DNA from: Archangium lipolyticum
GTDB taxonomy: Bacteria; Myxococcota; Myxococcia; Myxococcales; Myxococcaceae
DNA: 64,000 nucleotides
NCBI RefSeq assembly: GCF_024623785.1
Contig: NZ_JANKBZ010000003.1
Location: 434,001-498,000 of the forward strand
Direction: 5' to 3'
Part shown: positions 31,597 through 40,137 of the stretch, one piece after another
Layout: the number at the start of each line of letters is the position of its first letter
Position numbering within the stretch: the stretch's first letter is position 1
Made by a program: the position numbers and the translations under genes
Notes under the pieces: generated by a model
What the model saw: only the letters and a program-made list of their open reading frames with translations
Told to the model about the DNA's origin: nothing
Database searches by the model: none

Positions 31597-32399
31597 AGAG
31601 GCTTACGGCCCTCGACGAGAAATTCCGCCGAGGGCGCGGAGTCCCCGTGGAGCGTCAGCAGCCCACGCACGAGCGCGTAGACGGGCACCGCCTCCAGGCT
31701 GCGCAGCCGGGGGAAGAGCGTCCAGCGCCCCGTCAGCTTCTTGCTCATCAGCCCGAGCAGCGACGGCAGGAGGAACATCTCGAAGGTGACGGTGGACGCG
31801 GTGGAGCCGATGGGGTCCACGCGCGGCACCTCGAAGCCCGCCTCGCGGAACCAGCGCGCCCAGCCCTCGGCGTCCTCGAGGTGCTCGTGCCGGAACTGCT
31901 GGTCGATGGCCTCGCACACCGTATGAGAGAGCGACTCCAACCCCAGGCGCTTGAGGGCGCGCGGCGTGGCCATGTACGAGGCCCACTCGCGGTTGGGCAG
32001 GAACGCATAGACGACGCCGCCCGGCTTCAGGGACTTGTAGATGGTGCGAAGCGCGGCGCCGAGATCGGGGATGTGCTCGAGCGAGCAGTTGGCGACGCAG
32101 CTCCCGAAGAAGCCCTCCGGCAGCCGCGCGCGGGTGATGTCGGCGAGCATCACCTGCGAGTAGGCCCGCGACGCCTGGGCACGCCGGCCCTCGTTGCCGT
32201 CGATGTCGATGCCCCACACCTCGGCGTCCTGGAAGGCGAGCCGGGCGAACAGGCCGTCACCACAGCCGACGTCGAGGATGGGGCCGTCGCACCGCAGGCC
32301 GCGCATCGCGTGGAGGCGCACGCACTCCTTGATGGCCAGCGCGGTGGGGGCGTAGGGGTAGTAACTCTGGAAGTCGCGGAGCGTGATTTCGTCGCTCAT
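31593..32399 (-). CDS. SAM-dependent methyltransferase (second of operon)
   Basis: 268 residues from the ATG overlapping the upstream stop (ATGA). Motif I is ILDVGCGDGLFARLAF with acidic motif EVWGIDIDGNEG; SLEHIPDLGAALRTIYKSLK and PGGVVYAFLP are typical of Methyltransf_11. A C-terminal hydrophobic segment (FEMFLLPSLLGLM) suggests membrane association. Substrate unknown; gene order with a YfhO-like protein points to a lipid-linked or cell-surface glycan. Confidence 0.88.
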   Translation of the reverse strand: MSDEITLRDFQSYYPYAPTALAIKECVRLHAMRGLRCDGPILDVGCGDGLFARLAFQDAEVWGIDIDGNEGRRAQASRAYSQVMLADITRARLPEGFFGSCVANCSLEHIPDLGAALRTIYKSLKPGGVVYAFLPNREWASYMATPRALKRLGLESLSHTVCEAIDQQFRHEHLEDAEGWARWFREAGFEVPRVDPIGSTASTVTFEMFLLPSLLGLMSKKLTGRWTLFPRLRSLEAVPVYALVRGLLTLHGDSAPSAEFLVEGRKPL

Positions 32400-33037
32400 G
32401 AGGCATGTGGCCGGCGCGCCGTGGCGGCGAGCACCCAACCGAAGGAGATGGTTTCGACCCGGACGTCGACGGCACCCGCCTCGCGCAAGGAGGACACCAG
32501 GGACGGCTTGTCGAAAGGAGTGGGATGAAGACCGCGGCGCGTGAAGCCCTGCACCCGGGCGATGGCCTCGAGCACCGTCTTCTCGATCAGCGGCAGGAGT
32601 GAGAGGGAGCCGTAGTTGGGCGTGGTGAGGAAGACCTGCCCGCCCGGGCGCACCACGCGCATCAGGTCCGCGAGCCACGGTCCGGGCCGGTGCAGGTGCT
32701 CGATGACGTCCATCGACAGGACCAGGTCGAAGCGGCCACCCGGGTAGGGCAGCGGCGCGTCTGGCTGGATCACGTCCGCCCCCGCCAGCTTCTCCCCGTG
32801 GAGCGAGCGGGCGAGCGACATGGCGCGCGGGTCGATGTCGCAGAGGGTGTAGCGGCGGCCCTCCTGGGGGAGCGAGGGGAACTCGAAGAAGGGACCGGAG
32901 CCGACGTTCAGCACGTCAACCGCGCCGGACTCGCGGACCACCCGTGCCGCCGCCTGCACGATGGGGCCATGGTACAGGCGCCACGGGAGCCTGAGCTTGA
33001 GCCGGTGATTGGAGAAGTAGTCGACGGCTTCGGGCAT
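32396..33037 (-). CDS. SAM-dependent methyltransferase (first of operon)
   Basis: 213 residues. Motif I has VLNVGSGPFFEFPSL (Gly-rich but with FFEF insertion), acidic loop YTLCDIDPRAMSLA, and LVLSMDVIEHLHRPGPWLAD then RVVRPGGQVFLTTPNYG, as in Methyltransf_11/UbiE proteins. It is the lead gene of an operon with a second methyltransferase and a YfhO-like membrane protein, joined by 4-nt overlaps. Likely modifies a cell-envelope sugar or lipid; inference from context. Confidence 0.88.
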   Translation of the reverse strand: MPEAVDYFSNHRLKLRLPWRLYHGPIVQAAARVVRESGAVDVLNVGSGPFFEFPSLPQEGRRYTLCDIDPRAMSLARSLHGEKLAGADVIQPDAPLPYPGGRFDLVLSMDVIEHLHRPGPWLADLMRVVRPGGQVFLTTPNYGSLSLLPLIEKTVLEAIARVQGFTRRGLHPTPFDKPSLVSSLREAGAVDVRVETISFGWVLAATARRPHAS

Positions 33038-33150
33038 ATGGAGGGGGCGGAACTCCGAACGGTCGATGCTTCCCGTAAGGGAGACGCCGAGTCAAGCACG
33101 CTTCGCCCAGGGTCCGCCCTCCCGGCGGCCCTCCAGGCGGTCGGCGCAGC

Positions 33151-34095
33151 TCAAGGGCTGTAGGTCGCGCACGCGTGCTTGCCACGGTAGGTCATGCAGA
33201 CCTGCGCTGCCACGTCCGGGCGCGTGAGGAGTCTGCATTCGTAGCGGGTGTCTGGCTGGACATACAGCGCACTCGCGGGGGAGACGGTCATCTCACAGCC
33301 ATTGAGGCCCCAGACCGGGCTCCCGTCCTGGGCGATTCCCCTACCCGAGAACCCGATGACGTGGACGCCGTCATGGAACACATCGACAGTCTCGATCTGG
33401 AGGGAGTACTGGTCATCCGAGACGACCGTGATGGGTACCTCCAGCTCGAGCGGCCCGGCGCGGAAGCGGGCTCCCCTCCCCGGCCGAACCGTACGGGCAT
33501 GGAGGAACTCGTTCGCACTGACTGGCAAGGTCATCACCGGACCATCGACATCGACCTGCCGGATGCCTCGACCCCTCAGTTGCCGCGTTCCGGCGGTGAG
33601 CCGCGGCATGGCATTCAGCAGTATCCCCGTGACGTAGGTGCCCCTCAAGCCGCCAGCCTCGAGTTGGAATGACGTCGCCGCTTCGCAGGGAAGAGCGTAG
33701 GAGCCCTCGTATCGCGTCTCTCCCTGGGAGACGACCTTCACGTCGAGGCGCTGCGCGGCGGATGCGTCCTCACCGCAACGGTAGTGGATGCGGTGGAAGG
33801 TGTTCCCACGCAGCGAGGTCGGCATCGATTCCGTCCAGAGGACCTCGACCCCTCCCTTGGCCTGGATTTCGAGCGTGGTCCTCTCGAGATCATGGGTCTG
33901 GGTCATCCAGCCGCCGTCGTTGTACACCCTGGCGGGAATATCGACATAGGACTCCAGCCCGAGCGCGATGGGCTCGTCCTTGTACTCTGGCACGAAGGTG
34001 AGGGCCGGTGAGGTCTCGGGGGGGACGTCACAACCCGGCCCGAGGCCGAGTACCGCGGCGCAGCAGAGTGTGGCTATCGAGTGGTTCCACTTCAT
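33151..34095 (-). CDS. Lipoprotein of unknown function (downstream of pair)
   Basis: 314 residues from ATG (MKWNHSIATL). The signal peptide ends in lipobox-like LGPGC (Cys 22). The body is beta-rich, with several Cys (for example HYRCGEDAS, LPCEAATSF, NGCEMTVS, YECRLL, VCMTYRGKHAC) that may form disulphides. No recognised domain. It lies 14 nt after the upstream lipoprotein gene and is probably co-transcribed. Surface location inferred. Confidence 0.8.
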   Translation of the reverse strand: MKWNHSIATLCCAAVLGLGPGCDVPPETSPALTFVPEYKDEPIALGLESYVDIPARVYNDGGWMTQTHDLERTTLEIQAKGGVEVLWTESMPTSLRGNTFHRIHYRCGEDASAAQRLDVKVVSQGETRYEGSYALPCEAATSFQLEAGGLRGTYVTGILLNAMPRLTAGTRQLRGRGIRQVDVDGPVMTLPVSANEFLHARTVRPGRGARFRAGPLELEVPITVVSDDQYSLQIETVDVFHDGVHVIGFSGRGIAQDGSPVWGLNGCEMTVSPASALYVQPDTRYECRLLTRPDVAAQVCMTYRGKHACATYSP

Positions 34096-34109
34096 GGTGC
34101 GTCCCTCCC

Positions 34110-34856
34110 TCACGGCTGCGCGAATGGGGCAATGCGGACGGTCAGCCTGGCGTGCTTGAGCGTCTGGGCAATGCACGTGGAGGAGCAGCGAGACACCCCC
34201 GAGACGGCGGTGGCACGCAGGGAGAGCTCCGCCTCTCCGGGAGGTACCGAAAGGGGCACCGTGAACGTGAAGGTCGCGCCCTCCTGTCGCGGGCGGGTCG
34301 TGCCCCTCAGCCAATTGATTCCGCTCCCGTCATTCCGGCCGAGCTCCAGACCAGGTTCGCCGAGCCGATCCGTCTCCGGGGCGTATGCCACCACCGCTGT
34401 CTGGCCGGGCCGCAGCAACCCATCCTGGGGACTCACCAGCCGGAGTGACAGCGGCGTGTTCAGGTTCAAGAATTCGGCGACGATCTCGTCATGCCCGTCG
34501 GAGAAGATGAAGGTCGTCACCTCCTCGGTGATGTCCGGCGCGAAGGACTCGAACGTCGGCATGCTACAAATCACGCCCTGCGGGGTGTACGAGGAGGACC
34601 ACACCAGGGTGTTGCCTCCCCGGGAGACGAAGGTGAGGGGCTTGCCGTTCTGGGTGGCGGTCCAATCCTCCGGCCAATTCACGCAGCCATGGGCGTTGGC
34701 GTCATAGGACAGCGTGGACGGAGCGGGATTGGAGCTGGAGGGTGAAGGATTGAGGTACACCTCCACGTCTCCCAGATCCCGCAGGGCCGGCCCACAGCCC
34801 GCCGCTCCCACGAGCGCCGCGCCGAGTGCCAGAAGTCGCAAGCCACTGTTCGTCAT
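34110..34856 (-). CDS. Lipoprotein of unknown function (upstream of pair)
   Basis: 248 residues from ATG (MTNSGLRLL). Signal peptide with lipobox VGAAGC at about residue 21. Beta-rich, no recognised domain; HGCVNWPEDW and CSMPTFESFAPD are the most distinctive segments. The C-terminal part has an Ig-like strand pattern (TFTFTVPLSVPPGEAELSLR). Divergent from the Kelch lipoprotein across a 195-bp gap, and first of a two-gene lipoprotein operon. Confidence 0.8.
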   Translation of the reverse strand: MTNSGLRLLALGAALVGAAGCGPALRDLGDVEVYLNPSPSSSNPAPSTLSYDANAHGCVNWPEDWTATQNGKPLTFVSRGGNTLVWSSSYTPQGVICSMPTFESFAPDITEEVTTFIFSDGHDEIVAEFLNLNTPLSLRLVSPQDGLLRPGQTAVVAYAPETDRLGEPGLELGRNDGSGINWLRGTTRPRQEGATFTFTVPLSVPPGEAELSLRATAVSGVSRCSSTCIAQTLKHARLTVRIAPFAQP

Positions 34857-35051
34857 TCCCGCTGCCTCCCAAGGAGTCCCCTTAGCAGCGGACATGCCAT
34901 GCGGCGCTTCGCAGTGCGGCGTGCACGAAGGGGCCGGCGCGCCGTGCCGGTCGTTGCTCAACGTGTATTACCAACTACACAGTCCGCGCACCCAGTTAGA
35001 CTGGCGGTGCGGCGGCACTCTGGCCGTCCGTCACCCATAGGGAGGGGTACG

Positions 35052-36170
35052 ATGAAGACGACCCGATTGTCGCTGTTGCTGGCGGGATTCGCATCCATGG
35101 CGGCTGGATGCCAACCCGAGACCGAGACGCCCGAGCAGGCCCCCACCGCAATGCTGGGGTCCCACGAGGCGGCGCTGGCCACCCCCGTCGGCACCTGGAC
35201 GCGCGATGCCTCCTCGCTGTCCGCACACCGTAACCACACCGCCACGCTGATGCGCGGCACCGGCGATGTCCTGGTGACGGATGGCAGCGGAGCGGAGGTG
35301 TACAACCCGTACACCAACGTGTGGCGGCGCACGGCGTCCCTCGGCACCGCGCGTTACTACCGCCCCGCGACGGAGCTCGCCTCGGGCAAGATCCTGGTGT
35401 CCGGTGGCCGTACCAGTGACTGGTCGACCCTGTTCTCGAGCGCGGAATTGTATGACCCGGCCACGGAGACGTGGAGCCCCACGGGCTCCATGGCCACGCC
35501 CCGTGCCGGCCACTCCTCCACGCTGCTCGACTCGGGCAAGGTGCTGGTGGTGGGCGGCAACACGCCCGTACGCGGGCAGGCACCGCAAGCGGAGGTGTAT
35601 GACCCGGAGACGGGCACCTGGAGCGGCGTCTCGGGCGCATTCACCCCTCGTGCCCGCGTCTCCGCGACGGTGCTCTACTCGGGCAAGGTGCTGGTGACGG
35701 GCGGCTACCTGTGGTGGACCTCGAGCTCGAATGACACCTCCGCCGAGGCGAACATCTACGACCCGGCCACGAACAGCTGGTCGCCCGCGGGCAGCCTCGC
35801 CAGGGCCCGCCACGGCCACTTCGCCATCCGTCTGTACTCGGGCAACGTCCTCATCGTCGGTGGCATCGGCGGCGGCAACACGGTGGAGCTGTACGACCCG
35901 TACAACGGGACGTGGTCCCTGGCGCCCCCCTTCCCCTTCGACTGGACGCCCCTCTTCTCCGCGACGATGCTCTACTCGGGCGAGGTCCTGGTGACGGACG
36001 CCAGCGGACAGGCGGCGCTGTATGACCCCACGACGAACACGTGGCTCCCCGCTCCGAACATGAACCAGCACCGCTTCGACCACACGGCCACGCTGCTCCA
36101 CACCGGACAGGTGCTGATGGTGGGCGGCGACAGCAGCGGTGGGCGCACCGTGGAGCGGTTCACGCGCTGA
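35052..36170 (+). CDS. Kelch-repeat lipoprotein
   Basis: 372 residues from an ATG preceded by GGGAGGGG. Signal peptide with lipobox AAGC (Cys 20). About six Kelch-type blades with the pattern SGKVLVxGG...AEVYDPxTGTW (for example LYSGKVLVTGGY, YDPATNSWSPAGSL, LHTGQVLMVGGD), forming a surface propeller. The family is strongly expanded in myxobacteria; function is unknown, presumably adhesion or protein binding. A paralogue is at 52685-53821. It is followed 45 nt later by the DUF4082 protein, possibly co-transcribed. Confidence 0.9.
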   Translation: MKTTRLSLLLAGFASMAAGCQPETETPEQAPTAMLGSHEAALATPVGTWTRDASSLSAHRNHTATLMRGTGDVLVTDGSGAEVYNPYTNVWRRTASLGTARYYRPATELASGKILVSGGRTSDWSTLFSSAELYDPATETWSPTGSMATPRAGHSSTLLDSGKVLVVGGNTPVRGQAPQAEVYDPETGTWSGVSGAFTPRARVSATVLYSGKVLVTGGYLWWTSSSNDTSAEANIYDPATNSWSPAGSLARARHGHFAIRLYSGNVLIVGGIGGGNTVELYDPYNGTWSLAPPFPFDWTPLFSATMLYSGEVLVTDASGQAALYDPTTNTWLPAPNMNQHRFDHTATLLHTGQVLMVGGDSSGGRTVERFTR

Positions 36171-36215
36171 GGTGAATCCCGGCAGCGCGAAGCTCCTGAT
36201 AGAGCATCGAAGCCC

Positions 36216-39200
36216 ATGAACAGGAACATCCCAATGACATCCCATCCCCAACGGCCCCCCCGGGCCGTCCAGCACCTGCTCCGGTGCGTTACCACGGCGC
36301 TCGCGTTGACACTCCTGGCCCTCCCCCCCGGGAGCGCGCACGCGCAGACGACCTTCTCCCTCTTCGCGCCCAACAGCACGCCCGCCGTGCCCTCGGTGAC
36401 GAATGACTCCACCGCGGTGGAGCTGGGCGTGAAGTTCACGTCCGACGTCGCGGGCGACATCGTCGGCATCCGCTTCTACAAGGGCGCGGGCAACACCGGC
36501 ACCCACGTGGGCCACCTGTGGAGCGCCACCGGGCAGTTGCTCGCCTCGGCCACCTTCGTCAACGAGACGGCCACGGGCTGGCAACAGGTGACGTTCGCCA
36601 CGCCGGTGCCCGTCACCGCGGGCACCCCGTACGTGGCCTCGTACCATGCGCCCAACGGGGCCTATGGCTTCACGGACTCGGGCCTCATCACGGGCGTGGA
36701 CAGCCCTCCCCTGCACGCGCTGCCGGGCAGCACCACCAGCGGCGGCAACGGCGTCTTCAAGTACGGCCCCTCCGGCACCTTCCCCACCGACAGCTTCCGC
36801 AACTCCAACTACTGGGTGGACGTGGTCTTCCGGCCCGCGGCGCCGGTGAGCATCTGGCCGTCCACCGCCACGCCGACCATCGCCTCGGTGAGCAATGACT
36901 CCCGCCCCGTCGAAATGGGCGTGAAGTTCCAGACCTCCGTGACTGGCAACGTGGTGGGCGTGCGCTTCTACAAGGGCGCGGGCAACACGGGCACCCACGT
37001 GGGCCACCTGTGGAGCGCCTCCGGCCAGCTGCTCGCCTCGGCCACCTTCGTCAACGAGACGGCCACGGGCTGGCAGCAGGTGACGTTCTCCAACCCGGTG
37101 CCCATCGCCGCCAACACGACGTACGTGGCCTCGTACCACGCGCCCAACGGGGCCTATGCCTTCGACGACGCGGGCCTCGTCAACGGCGTGAATGCCCCGC
37201 CCGTGTCCGCGCTTCCCGGCCCCACCAGCGGCGGCAATGGCGTCTACGCATACGGGCCCTCGGGCACCTTCCCCACCGGCAGCTTCCGCGACTCCAACTA
37301 CTGGGTGGACGTCCTGTTCCAGGCCACGGGCGCGCCGCCGCCGGAGCCGCCCCCGCCGGGCAACACCTTCAGCCTCTTCCCCGTGAGCGCGACGCCCGGC
37401 ACCCCCACGGCCAATGACACGTCCTCCAGCGAGGTGGGCGTGAAGTTCCGCTCGGACGTGGACGGCCGGGTGAAGGGCATCCGCTTCTACAAGGGCGCGG
37501 GCAACACCGGCACCCACGTGGGCAACCTGTGGAGCGCCTCCGGCCAGCTGCTCGCCTCGGCCACCTTCGTCAACGAGACGGCCACGGGCTGGCAGCAGGT
37601 GACGTTCGCCTCGCCGGTGTCCATCACCGCCGGCACCCCGTACGTGGCCTCGTACTTCGCGCCGGCCGGCGGCTACTCCGCCGACCTGGGCGGGCTGGCC
37701 AACGGCGTGGACGCGCCGCCCCTGCACGCGCTGCCGGGCAGCACCACCAGCGGCGGCAACGGCGTGTATGCCTACGGCGCGGTGTCCAGCTTCCCCACCA
37801 GCAGCTACCAGAACGCTAACTACTGGGTGGACGTCCTCTTCGAGTCGAACGGCCCGCCGCCGCGCCCGGGCGTCACCGGCTCCGGCCCGGTGCTGCTGGC
37901 CACCGACCCGGCCAACCATTTCACCGACTACTTGAAGGAGATTCTCGAGGCCGAGGGCATCGCCTCGTTCGCCACCACCGACGCCGGCAACATCGGCGTG
38001 TCGGTGTCGCTCGATGACTACCGGGTGCTCATCCTCGGCGAGACGACGCTGAGCGCCGCCCAGGTGACGCTCGTCACCAATTGGGTGAACGCGGGCGGCA
38101 GCCTCATCGCCCTGCGGCCCTCCGCCAACCTCGACGCGCTGCTCGGCCTCAACCCGTCCACGGGCACGCTGTCCGAGGGCTACCTGCTGCTCGACACCAC
38201 CCAGGCGCCGGGCGCGGGCCTCACCGCGGAGACGATGCAGTACCACGGCACCGCGGACCTGCACACGCTGGCCACCGGCACGCGCGCCGTCGCCACGCTC
38301 TACTCCAACGCCACCACGCCCACGTCCTACGCGGCGGTCAGCCTGCGTCCGGTGGGCAGCGGCACGGCCATCGCCTTCGCGTACGACCTGGCGAAGTCCG
38401 TCATCCTCACGCGCCAGGGCAACCCGGCGTGGCAGGGCCAGAACCGCGACGGCTCCGGCATCGGCCCGGGGGCGCGCTCCAACGACATGTTCTACGGCAA
38501 CGCGTCCTTCGACCCGAAGCCGGACTGGGTGGACATGAGCAAGGTGCAGATTCCCCAGGCGGACGAGCAGCAGCGCCTGCTGGCGAACATGCTCCACCTG
38601 ACCAGCGCCGTCCCGCTGCCGCGCCTCTGGTACTTCCCCAGCGCGAAGAAGGCCGTGGTGGTGATGACGGGTGACGGGCACCCGGGTGGCGCTACCGTGC
38701 AACGCTGGCAGCAGTACCTCGACGCCAGCCCCGCGAGCTGCAACGTGGACGACTGGGAGTGCGTGCGCGGCACCGTCTATGACTTCATCGGCGGGCTGAC
38801 GGCGGCGCAGGCCGCGGCCTACGAGGCCCAGGGCTTCGAGTACGCCCTCCACGTCAACACCGGCTGCGCGGACTACACGGCCGCCACGCTGGACCCGAAC
38901 TTCTTCACGCCGCAGCTGGCGAACTTCGCCGCGTCGTACCCGGGCATCTCCGCGCCCACCACCAACCGCACGCACTGCATCGCCTTCAGCGACTGGGCCA
39001 CGCAGCCGAAGGTGTCGCTGCGCCACGGTATCCGGCTGGACACGAACTACTACTACTGGCCGGACTACTGGGTGCAGGATCGCCCGGGCCTGTTCACCGG
39101 CTCGGGAATGGCCATGCGCTTCGCGGACGTGGACGGCACGCCCATCAACGTCTACCAGCTCGCCACGCAGATGACGGACGAGTCCGGCCAGTCGTACCCG

Positions 39201-39629
39201 CTGCACATCGACACGCTGCTGGCCAATGCGCTCGGCCCCAAGGGGTACTACGGCTCGTTCAACGCCAACATGCACGTGGACGCGGACCCGTCGGCGGGCT
39301 CCTCGGGCTCGGCGGCCATCATCGCCTCGGCCCGGCGCGAGGGCGTGTCCGTCATCACCGCGAAGCAGCTGCTCGCCTGGCTCGACGCGCGCGAGGCCAC
39401 CCGGGTGTCCTCCGTGGCTTTCACCGGCACCTCGCTCACCTTCACCGTGGCCACCCCGGCGCGCAACCTGTCGCTCATGATTCCCACGCGGACGGCGACG
39501 GGCCGCACGCTCGTGTCCGTGAGCGTCAACGGCACGCCGGTGACGACGGTGCCGCAGACCATCAAGGGCGTGGGCTTCGCGTTCATCAACGGCGCGCAGG
39601 CCGGCACGTACACGGCCACGTACAACTGA
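36216..39629 (+). CDS. Secreted protein with three DUF4082 modules and a C-terminal amidotransferase/deacetylase-like region
   Basis: 1137 residues; a second ATG at 36234 has the better ribosome site and may be the true start. Signal peptide cleaved near SAHAQT. Three repeats of about 160 residues (about 45-540) each contain IRFYKGAGNTGTHVGHLWS-type and SATFVNETATGWQQVTF motifs, matching DUF4082, a jelly-roll-like binding module often attached to carbohydrate-active enzymes. The remaining about 580 residues include VLILGETTLSAAQV (glutamine-amidotransferase-like), VVVMTGDGHPGG (similar to polysaccharide-deacetylase MTGDGHP motifs), and a C-terminal Ig-like domain ending AGTYTATYN. Likely a secreted glycan-active protein; the exact chemistry is not established. 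Confidence 0.85.
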   Translation: MNRNIPMTSHPQRPPRAVQHLLRCVTTALALTLLALPPGSAHAQTTFSLFAPNSTPAVPSVTNDSTAVELGVKFTSDVAGDIVGIRFYKGAGNTGTHVGHLWSATGQLLASATFVNETATGWQQVTFATPVPVTAGTPYVASYHAPNGAYGFTDSGLITGVDSPPLHALPGSTTSGGNGVFKYGPSGTFPTDSFRNSNYWVDVVFRPAAPVSIWPSTATPTIASVSNDSRPVEMGVKFQTSVTGNVVGVRFYKGAGNTGTHVGHLWSASGQLLASATFVNETATGWQQVTFSNPVPIAANTTYVASYHAPNGAYAFDDAGLVNGVNAPPVSALPGPTSGGNGVYAYGPSGTFPTGSFRDSNYWVDVLFQATGAPPPEPPPPGNTFSLFPVSATPGTPTANDTSSSEVGVKFRSDVDGRVKGIRFYKGAGNTGTHVGNLWSASGQLLASATFVNETATGWQQVTFASPVSITAGTPYVASYFAPAGGYSADLGGLANGVDAPPLHALPGSTTSGGNGVYAYGAVSSFPTSSYQNANYWVDVLFESNGPPPRPGVTGSGPVLLATDPANHFTDYLKEILEAEGIASFATTDAGNIGVSVSLDDYRVLILGETTLSAAQVTLVTNWVNAGGSLIALRPSANLDALLGLNPSTGTLSEGYLLLDTTQAPGAGLTAETMQYHGTADLHTLATGTRAVATLYSNATTPTSYAAVSLRPVGSGTAIAFAYDLAKSVILTRQGNPAWQGQNRDGSGIGPGARSNDMFYGNASFDPKPDWVDMSKVQIPQADEQQRLLANMLHLTSAVPLPRLWYFPSAKKAVVVMTGDGHPGGATVQRWQQYLDASPASCNVDDWECVRGTVYDFIGGLTAAQAAAYEAQGFEYALHVNTGCADYTAATLDPNFFTPQLANFAASYPGISAPTTNRTHCIAFSDWATQPKVSLRHGIRLDTNYYYWPDYWVQDRPGLFTGSGMAMRFADVDGTPINVYQLATQMTDESGQSYPLHIDTLLANALGPKGYYGSFNANMHVDADPSAGSSGSAAIIASARREGVSVITAKQLLAWLDAREATRVSSVAFTGTSLTFTVATPARNLSLMIPTRTATGRTLVSVSVNGTPVTTVPQTIKGVGFAFINGAQAGTYTATYN

Positions 39630-39665
39630 GTCGCGCTCCACCCCGTCCTTCGGGGTGACGCAAGC

Positions 39666-39694
39666 GGCCCGGCGCGGAGTCCTCGCGCCGGGCC
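39666..39694. terminator. Hairpin downstream of DUF4082 gene
   Basis: Perfect 11-bp G+C stem (39666-39676 pairs with 39684-39694) with a 7-nt loop, 36 nt after the stop of the DUF4082 gene. There is no T-tract, as is common in high-GC genomes. Likely terminator. Confidence 0.6.
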
Positions 39695-39756
39695 CACCCG
39701 TCAGCAGCCCTCCTCAGCCCCTCAACAAGGCCCCCATGCCTCTTGGCTGACCCGAC

Positions 39757-40029
39757 ATGGAAGACTCAGCCTACATCCTCTTCTTCACGCTCCCGCCAGA
39801 CGCCAATCGAGAGCTGCTTCTCGCGGAGCTGGGTCAAACATCCGTCAGCGGTCTGGTCCTCAAGCACCGACCCTCGGAAACGAGCCCACACCGTTACTCC
39901 ATCCAATCCAAGATCGACGGCCGCCGTTTTGACGATGAAACGGTCGAGGAGATGATCGAGATCATCCGAAAATCCGGCGGCGAATGGGCAGGTCAACGCA
40001 TCTTCTATTCCGACGAGGACTTCCAGTAG
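39757..40029 (+). CDS. Small hypothetical protein of lower G+C
   Basis: 90 residues, soluble, acidic at the C-terminus, with no signal peptide. The sequence (IEIIRKSGGEWAGQRIFYSD near the end) is not recognised. By inspection its codons are clearly less GC-rich than those of the neighbouring genes, suggesting recent acquisition. It lies between two hairpins and opposite to the giant IPT/TIG gene. It could be a small immunity- or adaptor-type protein, but nothing in the sequence shows this. Confidence 0.6.
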   Translation: MEDSAYILFFTLPPDANRELLLAELGQTSVSGLVLKHRPSETSPHRYSIQSKIDGRRFDDETVEEMIEIIRKSGGEWAGQRIFYSDEDFQ

Positions 40030-40084
40030 TCGAGATGTGAACCAGGGCCAGGACCGCCTACGGTGAGGTTCTCCGACTACGACG

Positions 40085-40117
40085 AGGGCCTGGAGCCGCG
40101 AGCCGGTTCCAGGCCCT
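40085..40117. terminator. Hairpin between convergent genes
   Basis: AGGGCCTGGA (40085-40094) pairs with TCCAGGCCCT (40108-40117), 10 bp around a 13-nt loop that can itself form GCC/GG pairs. It lies 21 bp before the stop of the IPT/TIG gene and 55 bp after the small gene, serving both directions. Confidence 0.55.
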
Positions 40118-40137
40118 TCGCATCGACGGCCGTGGGC

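Noticed and set aside
35031-39641. Very long open frame on the minus strand opposite the Kelch and DUF4082 genes
   Set aside because: It is antisense to two well-supported genes, is composed mainly of Arg, Gly, Val, His and Ala, and has no domain. Long antisense frames are expected in very GC-rich coding DNA.
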